From positions 90,203,588 to 90,267,587 of the forward strand of contig OZ018335.1 of the NCBI GenBank assembly GCA_963969495.1: DNA of 64,000 bases, in the 5' to 3' direction. The translations under genes and the position numbers were made by a program. Positions 55,060-64,000 of this stretch are shown in pieces. The notes under the pieces were generated by a model. The model worked only from the letters and a program-made list of their open reading frames with translations, was not told the origin of the DNA and did not search any database. Source of the stretch: Ceratothoa steindachneri. Its lineage: Eukaryota > Arthropoda > Malacostraca > Isopoda > Cymothoidae. Numbering within the stretch: position 1 is the first letter of the stretch; each line of letters starts with the position of its first letter.

Positions 55060-55935
55060 TTCACTCCATCAAAAGTGTTGAATCGCTGGTCGCTGAGGAA
55101 GTGTGCCATTGAGCGGAATAGGCTATAGTCACTCTGGGCAGCATTGGGACTGAATTATGGATGTAGAAGAATTTCAACACCGTCCATCTGTTAGAACTTC
55201 TCTATAGTCAACCTGGCAGTGTATAGCATTGCAGTGTATTGCTGAGACAAAGCATGACCTCAATTTAACAGAGCAGCATACTCCTTCTTTATTTTGTCGT
55301 ACACGCGGTCTAACTGCTGGCATTACAGTTTAGCGTTGATGGCGCAACCATGTGGAACAAACTAGAAATGCAGTATTCCTTGGAAATTCCACCAGACAGA
55401 GATCATACCCTTCTTGTCGAACCGATTCCGTTGTGGAAAGGATGCCGGTTATTGACCTCGCGGAACCCATTTCCTCTCCCTATTGTGACTAACTAAGTAC
55501 ACGCACTTCTCATCTGATGCAAAAATTCGCCTCCAGAATCGGTCGTCCATTGGGCTATTGAGAAGTTGGCTGAAAATCTCTACTATACCAGCAAATTGTG
55601 CTTCGGTGATGTCATATGGATCAAATCGGGGCTTCTTGTGAACAAAATCCATTTGGTGCAATCGGTTCAGCACAGTCTGATGGAATGACATTCCAACAAC
55701 TTTCGCGAGATCACAGTTGAATGCAGAAGGCTTAACTTTCAATGCTGCCACTAAAGCCACGCTGTCAAAGGTTGATGGTCGGCCGAAACGTGGTTGATCG
55801 TCAAGAGTAAAATCCCCGGAGTTGAAACGTCTGTACCACCTCGAAACCTTCACCTGACTGACTTTGCCTTCTTCTTCAGTATCGCAAATTTCCTTTACAG
55901 CAACTCTTGTAGAAGTTTTCGTTTGTAACACTAGC
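55060..55935 (-). pseudogene. mariner transposase
   Basis: An open frame (55931-55449, 160 codons) has SQVKVSRWYRRFNSGD, RFGRPSTFD and VVGMSFHQTVLNRLHQM (the paired helix-turn-helix) and FASDEKCVYLV, with the first catalytic Asp near residue 140. A stop at 55449 is followed by degenerate text: WWNFQGILHF (about 55360), LYCQQLDRVYDKIK, and a last part with SPNAAQSDYSLF (third catalytic residue, about 55130). The middle Asp in H-D-N is not readable. It is a D-D-(34)-D mariner of the irritans or mauritiana kind. The first half would still bind DNA. Confidence 0.88.
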
Positions 55936-56159
55936 GAATCAAAACTCTAATTCCACTTGCTTCCAAATTAATTTCTGACAGTTTGGGATTACACAGAGAG
56001 AAATAAACTGAGCAGGAGCAACAAACAACAGCAGCGTACGGAGGCTGGTATTCGAATGCAGGGTTACCACAAGCAAATTTGAAAAAGAACCAAAATTTGG
56101 AGTTAAAAAGTACCAGAAAGTACCAAATCTAAATTTTACGAGGAATAATGCAAGAATTC

Positions 56160-56640
56160 TCAAGAATTTTTCTTAAATTAGTCCAATAGAACCATTTATC
56201 ATCATCATCATCATCATCCCTAACTCTATAATTTAAGAAGGAAATTTTTTTGAGTACTTGAATAATAATTTCATCTTAGTTTGGTTATGACTTAGGTTTT
56301 TTTATTTAAAGTTATTCCTAATAATTCCTCTATAATATCAAAAACAAAATGATGAAGTTCAGAAATAAATATAATTATCTAAATTTTGTGAATTTTTAAA
56401 ACCCAAAGAATTACAAATGGTGAAGTTCAGAAAATTTATTTTTATATATCTTCTATAACTATATTTTAGCAACATGACAGTTTGAAAGGGGAGAAGTTTA
56501 GTTTAGAGTTTCTTTTTAAAATTATTATAATTGGCGAAGTTCAGAAAATTTCTAAAAATTTAACCATGGCTGCTTTTTTTAAAGATTTTAAATTTTAATC
56601 TTAGTAGAGAAGCCATTGCCTGGTGTTTTAAATAACGAGA
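56160..56640. repeat. Dispersed AT-rich repeat (copy 3, nested in mariner)
   Basis: Reverse orientation of copies 1 and 2: ATAATTTAAGAAGGAAATTT, AATAATTCCTCTATAATAT, three GA(A)TGAAGTTCAGAAA-type boxes (about 56352, 56421, 56536) and AGAAGCCATTGCCTGGTG at the end. A (CAT)n run lies at the start. Confidence 0.8.
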
Positions 56641-56895
56641 CTCTCATCATACTTAACAATAATTTAATTAAATGAATACATGATAAAATTGGCTTGATTT
56701 GGTTCTTTTTGTAATAATTTGGTACTTTTGCTGTTATAGACACCCCTAAAAGAACCAAATCTGGTACTTTAGTACTAGTTGTGGCAGCCCTGGTCGAATG
56801 AGTAAGAATAACATTACCTAATGCTGGTGTTGCTCCATAAAATTTTGTTGTTTTTTTTCGCTTCCAAAGTGAGTCAGGTGTTTCTGGCCAACCAT

Positions 56896-57120
56896 ATAAT
56901 TGTTCTTCTTATACCTTCTTTAGTGTTTCTTATTTATTTCGTCTTTATTACAGTTTTTACTACATTTTATTGCGTGTGATTTATTGTAGCTTTTACTTGG
57001 ATTCTTATGGCAGGTCTTTGAGTTCAGTAAATATTGCAACTAATTTTTTGTGGTAATTTTTTGGCATTTCCTTATTGTAGCCTTTTCATTTGTCTATATT
57101 GCAGTTTCTACCTTATTATC
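56896..57120. repeat. Degenerate minisatellite, right part
   Basis: TATTACAGTTTTTACTAC, TTATTGTAGC and ATATTGCAGTTTCTAC repeat the theme of 53100-54471. The two parts were one array before the mariner inserted. Confidence 0.6.
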
Positions 57121-58430
57121 AACCCTTTTCTATCTCTGTCTATCTTCTGTCCAATTGATGGCGCCATTTTCTTTCTTTTCTTCATTAATTACTCTTCTCC
57201 GTTCGCTCCTCAGTTACCGCCGCGTGTTGATAATTACCCATTCCGTTTACTCCCTTACAGTCCACTCCCTTTAAATAACTCCTTCGCTAAACCTCTCGCC
57301 ATCGCTCAATAACCAGCCCTTCTCTCACTCACCACCACTCCTCGCTCCACTCCACCGAGTTATTGCACTTCGCGTCCAGCCTTCGTTTTGTCCACTCATC
57401 TTCCGAACAAAGGCCACCCACATTTCTGCCACACATGACCGAAGCCACTACTTAGCTCCGCTGTAAATGATCGTGTGTTTTGTACGAAACCCATCTAATT
57501 TTGAACTTGTTTTCGGCATGTGTCGAAAAGGCGGCTGCAGTTTGTTTTTGTTTTGTTTAGAACGCTTAGCGCCCTCCTTTCCCCTTTGTTGGGTCGAAAC
57601 AGGCGCGAAAAAAATAGAGATTTAAAAGAGGCACAAAAGACGACTCTAGAGAGCGCACTCCTTTCTCGAGGGGTCGGGGGAGGATTCCGGAGTACTCCTT
57701 CTCAAAATTTCAGTTGTATCAGGGGTCTTCACTGCCCCTGCTACACATTCAGCCCCCTTGCGGAAGAGGTGGTGCAGCACTCGCACTTCTCTGCCACGGA
57801 TTTAACTTATTGCTATATACTACTACTACTAATAATAGTAATAATAATAACAAAGGTGCATCAGTTTAGTTATTATAATTCTAAATTCAACTTGAGTAAA
57901 AGTTTTTTTGGATATTATCTTTAATTTTGATATAATTGCTAAGACGACCCCGAAACTAAGCTCTCATTTCCACAGAATTGAAGGATTTGTAAGGGAATGC
58001 GAGCGACGCCCTCGTCTCCATTGAACCTTCTGAGTGCGAGCGGAACGCGAGTCACAAAAGTACACAACTTCAGCACTTGTGATCACCTGTTCGGGATCAT
58101 ACTTCAGGTTCTTCTCAAAGAGTCTAAGGTGACCACGTACCCCAACGTCCTTGGTCAATAAACCAAACTCCATCTAATTGGCTATATACAGATATTCAAA
58201 AATAGGACCTGAAAAAATGTTAACGCTCTGAAGATGTCCTAAGTACATGAAGAAAGTTAAATGATGTATATGATAACTAAATTTGTACATTTATTAAATA
58301 ACAATATAGCATTTATAGTTTACCATTAAAAACTCTTAGTAAGAAGATAGAAAGCAGCAGCGTTCGCTCCTATCATTTTCAGATGAATGGAAATGAAGAA
58401 GAATTATGACACGGGGGGGGGAGATAATTC
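57121..58430. other. Intergenic stretch with weak coding signals
   Basis: Open stretches at 57520-57924 (+) and 58173-57964 (-, including LKYDPEQVITSAEVVYFCDS) have some coding character but no domain I know. The region at 57180-57800 is richer in GC than its neighbours. I cannot say whether a host exon lies here. Confidence 0.25.
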
Positions 58431-59470
58431 TTTGAGTACCAATCCTTATGGTCCGGAGATCCCCCAGGTGGGTTCACATATCAGTGGGTACCAATCCTTA
58501 TGGTCTGGAGATACTCCGAGCGGGTTCACATATCTGTTGGTACCAATCCTTATGGTTCGGAGATTCCCCGGGTGGGTTCACATATCTGTGGGTACCAATC
58601 CTTATGGTCCATAGATCCCCAGGGCGGATTCACATATCAGTGGGTACCAATCATTATGGTCCGGAGATACTCTGAGCGGGTTCAGATATCAGTGAGTACC
58701 AATCCTTATGGTCCAGAGATCCTCCGGGCGGGTTCACATATCAGTGGGTACCAATCCTTATCGTCCGGAGGTCCCCCGGGCGGGTTCACATATCAGTGGG
58801 TACCAATCCTTATGATCTGGATATACCCTGGGCGGGTTCACATATCAGTGAGTACCAATCCTTATCGTCCGGAGATCCCCCGGGCGGGTTCACATATCAG
58901 TGGGTACCAATCCTTATGGTCTGGAGATACTCCGAGCGGGTTCACATATGAGTTGGTACCAATCCTTATGGTGCGGAGATCCCCCGGGCGGGTTCACATA
59001 TCAGTGGGTACCAATCATTATGGTCCGGAGATCCCCCGGGCGGGTTGACATATCAGTGGGGACCAATCATTATCGTCTGGAGCTACCCCGAGCGGGTTCA
59101 CATATCAGTGGGTACCAATCCTTATGGTACATAGATCCCCAGGGCGGATTCACATATCAGTGGGTACCAATTATTATGGTCCGGAGATCTCCCGGGCGGG
59201 TTCACATATCAGTGGATACCAATCCTTCTGGTCTGTAGTTTCCATGAGCGGGTTCACATATGAGTTGGTACCAATCCTTATGGTCCGGAGATACCCCGAG
59301 CGGGTTCACATATCAGTGGGTACCAATCCTTATGGTACATAGATCCCCAGGGCGGATTCACATATCAGTGGGTACCAATCATTATGGTCCGGAGATCACC
59401 CGGGCGGGTTCACATATCAGTGGGTACCAACGCTTATGGTCCGGAGATCCCCCGGGCGGGTTCACATATC
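58431..59470. repeat. 52-bp minisatellite with higher-order variants
   Basis: About 20 copies of a 52-bp unit that begins GTGGGTACCAATCCTTATGG and ends GGCGGGTTCACATATCA. Variants recur in order: an 'ATACTCCGAGCGGG...AGTTGG' type, and a 'CATAGATCCCCAGGGCGGAT' type followed by 'ATTATGGTCCGGAGAT' (about 58608, 59127, 59335). Each unit contains GGTACC. Confidence 0.95.
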
Positions 59471-59589
59471 AGGTATTCCACGAATTCCAGGCGACAGACG
59501 AACGCAGAAATTCGAAGAAGTTGGAATAAAAGAATTGAAAGCAACATCAGCGGCTTCATGGAAATTTCTCTTGGATAAAAAAGATACAA

Positions 59590-59935
59590 GGTCATCAGAC
59601 CCAAGTCGCATGCTCTCAATTATTCTGACCTATGACCTTATGACCATATGACCTTAAGACCTCTTAAAAACTTTCAACAAGTGGGCCAATCCGACCCATA
59701 GTTAGTTTTATTCTAATAATTCTTGGAATAGCCTTGGAAGGACCTTTGGGAATTATACCATTCGAAAGAGATTGTAAAACAACATAAGGATTTCAAATTT
59801 TGTTAGAATTGGCCGAATAATTATGATGGTATTGCCAAAAGACCCATTGATAAGTAAAATGGTTACCATCTGACCGTCGACCTACGGACCGAAATAGTAA
59901 GTTATAGAGTCGCATTCAAATGACTAAAAAGTCTT
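59590..59935. repeat. Dispersed repeat ending in TATAGAGTCGCA (copy B)
   Basis: It shares TTATTCTGA(C/T)(C/T)TATGACCTTA, CATTCGAAAGAGATTGTAAAAC, TTAGAATTGGCCGAATAATTATGATGG and TTATAGAGTCGCAT with copy A, and ends GACTAAAAAG. It follows the 52-bp array at a distance of about 120 bp. Confidence 0.8.
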
Positions 59936-60425
59936 TCACCAACGACAATGTGAAGTATTAATTTCTGTGTGGGAAGATTCCTGTCTGGATTCACGTATTA
60001 GGTACTTCACATATCGTAAATATCCACAATCTCAAAGTTTAATGTTACTACCGACCAAGAACCAACCCTCACATTCTCCCCCCCCCCCCCTTCCCTTTTA
60101 ATTGGATACTTATACTCGCTTGTAAGACGTTATAGAGTGAAATTCTCTGACAACTCTGCCATGACTGGTCCCATGTCCGATTATGAAAGTAGGAAGGTTA
60201 GCTGATGGGTGCAGATACCTCAGCCTTAAGACCAAACACGGGCGTAAATAATCATTAGTGATTGCATCCACACACACTGATAAAATAACATGTTCTCTGC
60301 CGATTTCCTAAGTGTACGACGAAAGCTTACATTAAATATAAGGTACAAAGTTAAAGCCTTGTGTTCATATCCTTTAAAACTTAGAAATTTAATATAAAAC
60401 ACTGGAAATTCAACACGAAACATAC
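59936..60425. other. AT-rich stretch, nothing recognised
   Basis: A poly(C) run lies near 60083. No gene seen. Confidence 0.3.
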
Positions 60426-61070
60426 ATACCTATCTACATCGATGGCTCGAAGTTAGCAGATGGCATCAGTTGTGCAGAAGTGCCCCCTGATAAAGCCAGC
60501 GCAGCGCCTGCCAGAACCTGCCTCAATCGTTTCAGCAGAAAATGATAAGATTACACAAAGCCTTGAAAGCTATCTACCAGAATAATCCAGGTAACTACAT
60601 GATTTTAAGTGATACAGCGAGAGGGTTATTTTTGTTTGAAAACAAAACTATCATACAGCGGCTAGCATCTTCCATCCAAGATATGATCTACAATCTTCCA
60701 AATACTCTACAACTTTGCTGGTGCCCAGGCCACGTGTGGATTAGTGAAAACTAAATAGCCGATAGGTCAGCTAAAGAATTGGGCAGAAGTCTTGAAGCCC
60801 CCCTAAACTAATCTAATAGGAAGACTATATAAACCTGTCCAAGAAAATTTCATTCTCAATGTGGAAAGTGGCGTCGGGAACAAACGGCCATCCGCATCCA
60901 CGAAATAGAAAAAACGACCCGAACGACTCTCCAACAACGCCACGAAGAGACACGAAGAAAGAAAGAGTTGGACGACTAACGCATAGGCCTTACGAAGCTC
61001 ACCCATAGCTTAAAATTCACCAACTCGCCTTCTCCCCTGCAACAGAAGAATATTAATCCAATACATATTA
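60426..61070 (+). pseudogene. LINE RNase H domain and tail
   Basis: PIYIDGSKLADG (first Asp, about 60425-60460), IVSAEND (Glu, about 60530), YMILSDTARGLFLF (second Asp, about 60605), CWCPGHVWISEN with a stop, then IADRSAKEL (third Asp, about 60750-60780). A later RIGLTKLTHSLKFT segment (about 60980-61020) is the conserved R-I-G-H-T-(R/K)-L-T-H-x motif that follows RNase H in I/Jockey-type LINEs. RNase H would remove RNA from the cDNA hybrid. RT and endonuclease are absent, so the copy is 5'-truncated. Several frameshifts. Confidence 0.8.
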
Positions 61071-61259
61071 ATAGATTGAGAACTTTACAGGAGGCACATA
61101 AGAGAGTACATAGGACCAAAACCAACAATAGTACCAATACTCGAAGACAACAAAACAAAAATAGATCAAAATATGGCTCCCAACTCCCATACACAATAAA
61201 ACAATAAAGGGGAAATACACCATAATAAAAGCACTGCAAAAGAAAAGAATAATATCCAA

Positions 61260-61520
61260 GCTGATATGGACTTTTATAACAATAATCGTAACAACAATAT
61301 CAATACAACTACTACTAGTAAAAATAATAATAATGATAGCAATGGTTGAGTAAGGATGATGGTGATCAACATCATCATAATCATCATTAATATGATAATC
61401 ACATCAGTATCATCATTATAATAATGATGGAATAATAATAATAATGATGATATTAATAATAAAATAAATAAGATAAATAATAATGAGAATGAAGCTAAGG
61501 ATAATAATAAGAATCCTCTC
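61260..61520. repeat. (AAT/ATG)-rich low-complexity stretch
   Basis: AATAATAAT and GATGATAAT-type trinucleotides for about 250 bp. Confidence 0.85.
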
Positions 61521-61824
61521 TCTTTATAGTCTTTGCCGAGTATAAAAATTTCTATTATTTCTAATTCCTTCGGTATTTATAAAATATTCTTCTCTTTTTT
61601 TTGGATTATATGAAGATCCTTCTCCCTAAAGTACCCAACTGAAGATCCCCCCCCCCCAGTCGCGCTCCTATGAAGATTCTCCCCCTTCCCCAACATTCTA
61701 ATATAAATAAATTAAATAAGGAATAAATAATAAAACATTATTCAGATTACTCTTTTGTTGCACTAAATATTGCAGGAAATTTGTGTACATACTCGTAGGT
61801 TCTTAAAAAAAGAATTATTACACT
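61521..61824. other. AT-rich stretch
   Basis: CACTAAATATTGCAGGAAAT at about 61762 and CACTAAATATTGCAAGGAAA at about 61821 form a short direct repeat near the end of the ISXO2-like element. Confidence 0.4.
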
Positions 61825-62733
61825 AAATATTGCAAGGAAATATGAGTACATAGGTTATCCAAAGCATTCCTGAAGAAACGGTCACGACGCGTAAATTCTT
61901 GAAGCTAAGAATTCAAGAAGTCCCACACCTGCATCCTTGCATCATGCTGATATGTGCTTTATAGTTTGTTCCAGTACGATTCTATGGCCTAAGTGTGGAC
62001 ACCAGTTTGCGTATCCACAAAATTGAGTGAATGGTTCACTGTCCTGTGTGTGAAGCCAAGTCCTTGTATATTAATATATGACTTCCACTCATCACTGTGG
62101 ATTATCGATCCCAGTTGCACTACTGCTTGTATTATAGTGAGAAGTGTGGCAGCATCCCTTTTGTCCACAATTTCCATGTATCCTGTTCCTGGTGAGGTGC
62201 TGGTATCGACCATTCCAAACACCCACATAGGAGTGTGAGGTCCTCTGCCCCGATGATGCTTTGGTTTGTGAGAAAACCACGATTCATCGATATGCACAAC
62301 TGTTCCTGGACCACCAAGTTGCACTGAGTTAGCCTGAAGATGTCTACTGCACACTTCCCGGAAAAAAACTGTAGCAGTCGATCATGGTCTTCTCAGAAGC
62401 ACTAACTTGACGGCTTGCCCTTGACTCACCAATACGTTCACTTCACATATAGATTGCATGAACCCAATTCCAAAGCTTTAATCTAGAGTTGGAAAAAAAC
62501 GACCCAGTCCTTATAGATACTGTAGATTTATACTTGGCACAATCTTTGGTCTTCCATTTCCAAGCATAACCATCATTGGATTTGGCATACTTCGTCCAGT
62601 TCATTTTACTATCACAAGAGGGACATTTTCCTTCACTTTTCAGAATTCTGCGTTGCTTAAGTCAATTAATAACTGACAGAGAATCTTCAGTTAGCAAGGG
62701 CAGCATAACAGTCTATAAAGTATCACGGTCCAT
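61825..62733 (-). pseudogene. ISXO2-like transposase
   Basis: ATG at 62733 is followed by two stops and then KCPSCDSKMNWTKYAKS and GYAWKWKTKDCAKYKST, a zinc ribbon (C-P-x-C ... W-K-W ... C) at 62640-62530. RTGSFFSNSRLKLWNWVHAIYM follows, then stops and a frameshift in a T run near 62368. An open frame (62354-61989) has VVHIDESWFSHKPKHHRGRG (first Asp), WVFGMVDTSTSPGTGYMEIV, IIHSDEWKSYINI (second Asp) and VNHSLNFVDTQTGVHT. After a stop AIESYWNKL gives the last Glu. The catalytic D-D-E is readable. It belongs to the ISXO2-like group found in Merlin-type DNA transposons. Element ends not found. Confidence 0.85.
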
Positions 62734-62767
62734 GGTGCTCTTAATACTGAGTACATGGGCAAAATGT

Positions 62768-62768
<1 letters not shown>

Positions 62769-62836
<68 letters not shown>
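62769..62836. repeat. (TA)n microsatellite
   Basis: About 33 TA units, followed by a (TTA)n run near 62855. Confidence 0.98.
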
Positions 62837-62837
<1 letters not shown>

Positions 62838-62889
62838 ATACAAATCCGGTCTTTATTATTATTATTATTATTTTTAAATCAAAGCTTCC

Positions 62890-63045
62890 GATATTCATCT
62901 ATTTCTGAACTTCACCATTTTGTTTTGTCAAACTTTATATGAATTCTTTGAATAAAATTGGTATGTTTTTGCATGTTTCTAAAATCAAGATATTCTTATT
63001 ATTATTATTAGTGGTGAAGTTCAGAATATTTATAAAAAAATGGAT
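62890..63045. repeat. Dispersed AT-rich repeat (copy 4, partial)
   Basis: ATTTCTGAACTTCACCATTTTG at 62902 and, inverted, GTGGTGAAGTTCAGAATATT at about 63010. The two facing boxes form a loose inverted pair 100 bp apart. Confidence 0.65.
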
Positions 63046-63059
63046 CATATGAAGATCCT

Positions 63060-64000
63060 CCCTCCCCCTACTTGCGGGGAGGATCTTAATATGATCCTCT
63101 TTTTTTTCTTCTAATGTTTATAAAAGGTTCCTATATTTCTAATGTCCTTGGTGGTTAGAAATGTTTCCTATCTTTTTAATATCCTTTTGCGATTATAATA
63201 TTTTTCTCAGTAATTAATGCCGTTGATAGTTATAAATGTTTCCTATATTTTCAATTCCCTCGGTGTTTATAAAAGATTCCTCTTATTTATTGTCTTCTTT
63301 ATAAAAGTTTCCTACATTTTAATGCCCTTGGTGGTTATAAATATTTCCTTTATTTTAATGCAATTTTGATTCTAAAATTTTCCTCTTTTATCTCTTGATG
63401 GTTATAAATATATCTTATTTTTTAATGCTCTTTGTGGTTATAAAAGTTTACTATATTTTTAATGCTGTTATTGTTGATAAAAGATCCCACTCTTTTATCC
63501 TCTTTGTCTAATAAAAGTTTCCTACATTTTAATTCTCTTAGTAGTTAAAAAGTCTCCTAACTTTATAATGCCCTTGTTGGTTATAAAAGTTTCTTATATT
63601 TTTAATGTATTTTATTGTTATAAATTTTCTCTCTTTGCAATTAGTTTGTTTTTTATAGAATATTCTTATCTTTTTATCTCTTTGTTGTTATAAATGTTTA
63701 CTATTTTTAATGCTCTTGGTTGTAATAGAAGATTTTTATCTTTTTAATGCATTTCGTTGTCAGAATATTTGACTAGCATTTTAATGCCTTTGATAGTTAC
63801 AAAGGTTCCCTGTCATATTAATGCTCTTGATAGTTATAAAATTTTTCTATCTTTTCAATGCCCTTGGTGTCTATAAAAGATTCCTCTTTTTTATTCTCTT
63901 GTTCGTTATAAAAGTTTCCCACATTTTAATGGCTTTGGTGTCTATAAAAGATTCCTCTTTTTTATTCTCTTGTTCGTTATAAAAGTTTCCCACATTTTAA
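63060..64000. repeat. Degenerate T-rich minisatellite, ~40-45 bp
   Basis: GGTTATAAATGTTTCCTATA and TTTAATGCCCTTGG-type phrases recur about 20 times to the end of the window, where the last two units (63868 onward and 63930 onward) are nearly identical over about 60 bp. Confidence 0.85.

Larger units (their letters stand above)
54472..56895 (-). mobile_element. mariner element with two nested repeats
   Basis: Inverted ends of about 75 bp: TTAGGTTGGCCAGAGAGTCC on the left, and on the reverse strand TATGGTTGGCCAGAAACACC on the right. Both then share CTGACTCACT(T)...GAAGCG and CAACAAA(A/G)TTTTATGGAGC. The transposase is on the minus strand. The element is about 2.4 kb against 1.3 kb usual; about 1 kb of extra length is accounted for by repeats nested at about 54640-55050 and 56160-56640. 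The host sequence on both sides is the same minisatellite. Confidence 0.88.

Overview
The window looks like nuclear DNA from an animal with a repeat-rich, AT-rich genome, most likely an arthropod and perhaps a decapod crustacean. The lineage is inferred only from remembered resemblance of the retrotransposon proteins to crustacean families. I recognise no intact host gene, rRNA or tRNA gene. Almost every stretch with coding character is a broken transposable-element gene. The rest is microsatellite, mainly (TA)n, minisatellite, or AT-rich sequence I cannot assign.

Layout. Bases 1-12130 read as one old Ty3/Gypsy element on the + strand: gag near 100, reverse transcriptase with YVDD at 876, connection domain at 2945, RNase H from 9370, integrase at about 10130-11000, LTR-like sequence near 11820. 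It is interrupted by a T-rich ~210-bp repeat region and by a 6.3-kb foldback Polinton/Maverick derivative (3089-9362). In that derivative both 2.6-kb arms carry the same dead integrase and the 1-kb centre carries Polinton virion-type genes. From 12.5 to 18 kb there are TA tracts holding an internally deleted mariner, a second degenerate mariner, a possible Helitron-like end, an ISXO2-like fragment and a palindromic MITE. From 18 to 26 kb there are a SINE candidate, a Gypsy RT on the minus strand, a LINE gag fragment on the minus strand, a small Penelope-like (PLE) copy with inverted ends, and another Gypsy integrase fragment. From 25.5 to 30.7 kb a PLE is split by a LINE (26619-30432) bounded by a 20-bp target-site duplication. 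Bases 31.6-33.2 kb hold a hAT-like transposase remnant and 34.1-34.7 kb a CR1/Jockey-like 3' end.

The second half is dominated by minisatellites. They include a 53-bp array with higher-order structure (36952-38704) that grades into a ~42-bp array open on both strands (38.7-40.05 kb), a 52-bp array (58.43-59.47 kb), and several very degenerate pyrimidine-rich or T-rich arrays. Between them are a Tc1-like transposase (43.3-44.3 kb, minus), a foldback structure whose outer arms are minisatellite (47.2-48.7 kb), a FLYWCH-MULE remnant (51.4-52.8 kb, minus), a 2.4-kb mariner with two nested repeats (54.47-56.90 kb, minus), a LINE RNase H tail (60.4-61.07 kb) and an ISXO2-like transposase (61.8-62.7 kb, minus).

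The main interest lies in nested and palindromic structures: the foldback Polinton, the PLE split by a LINE with hammerhead-like motifs, the FB-like foldback, the higher-order minisatellites, and two dispersed repeat families found at several loci. All alignments were made by eye; family names rest on remembered motifs, and no search was run.
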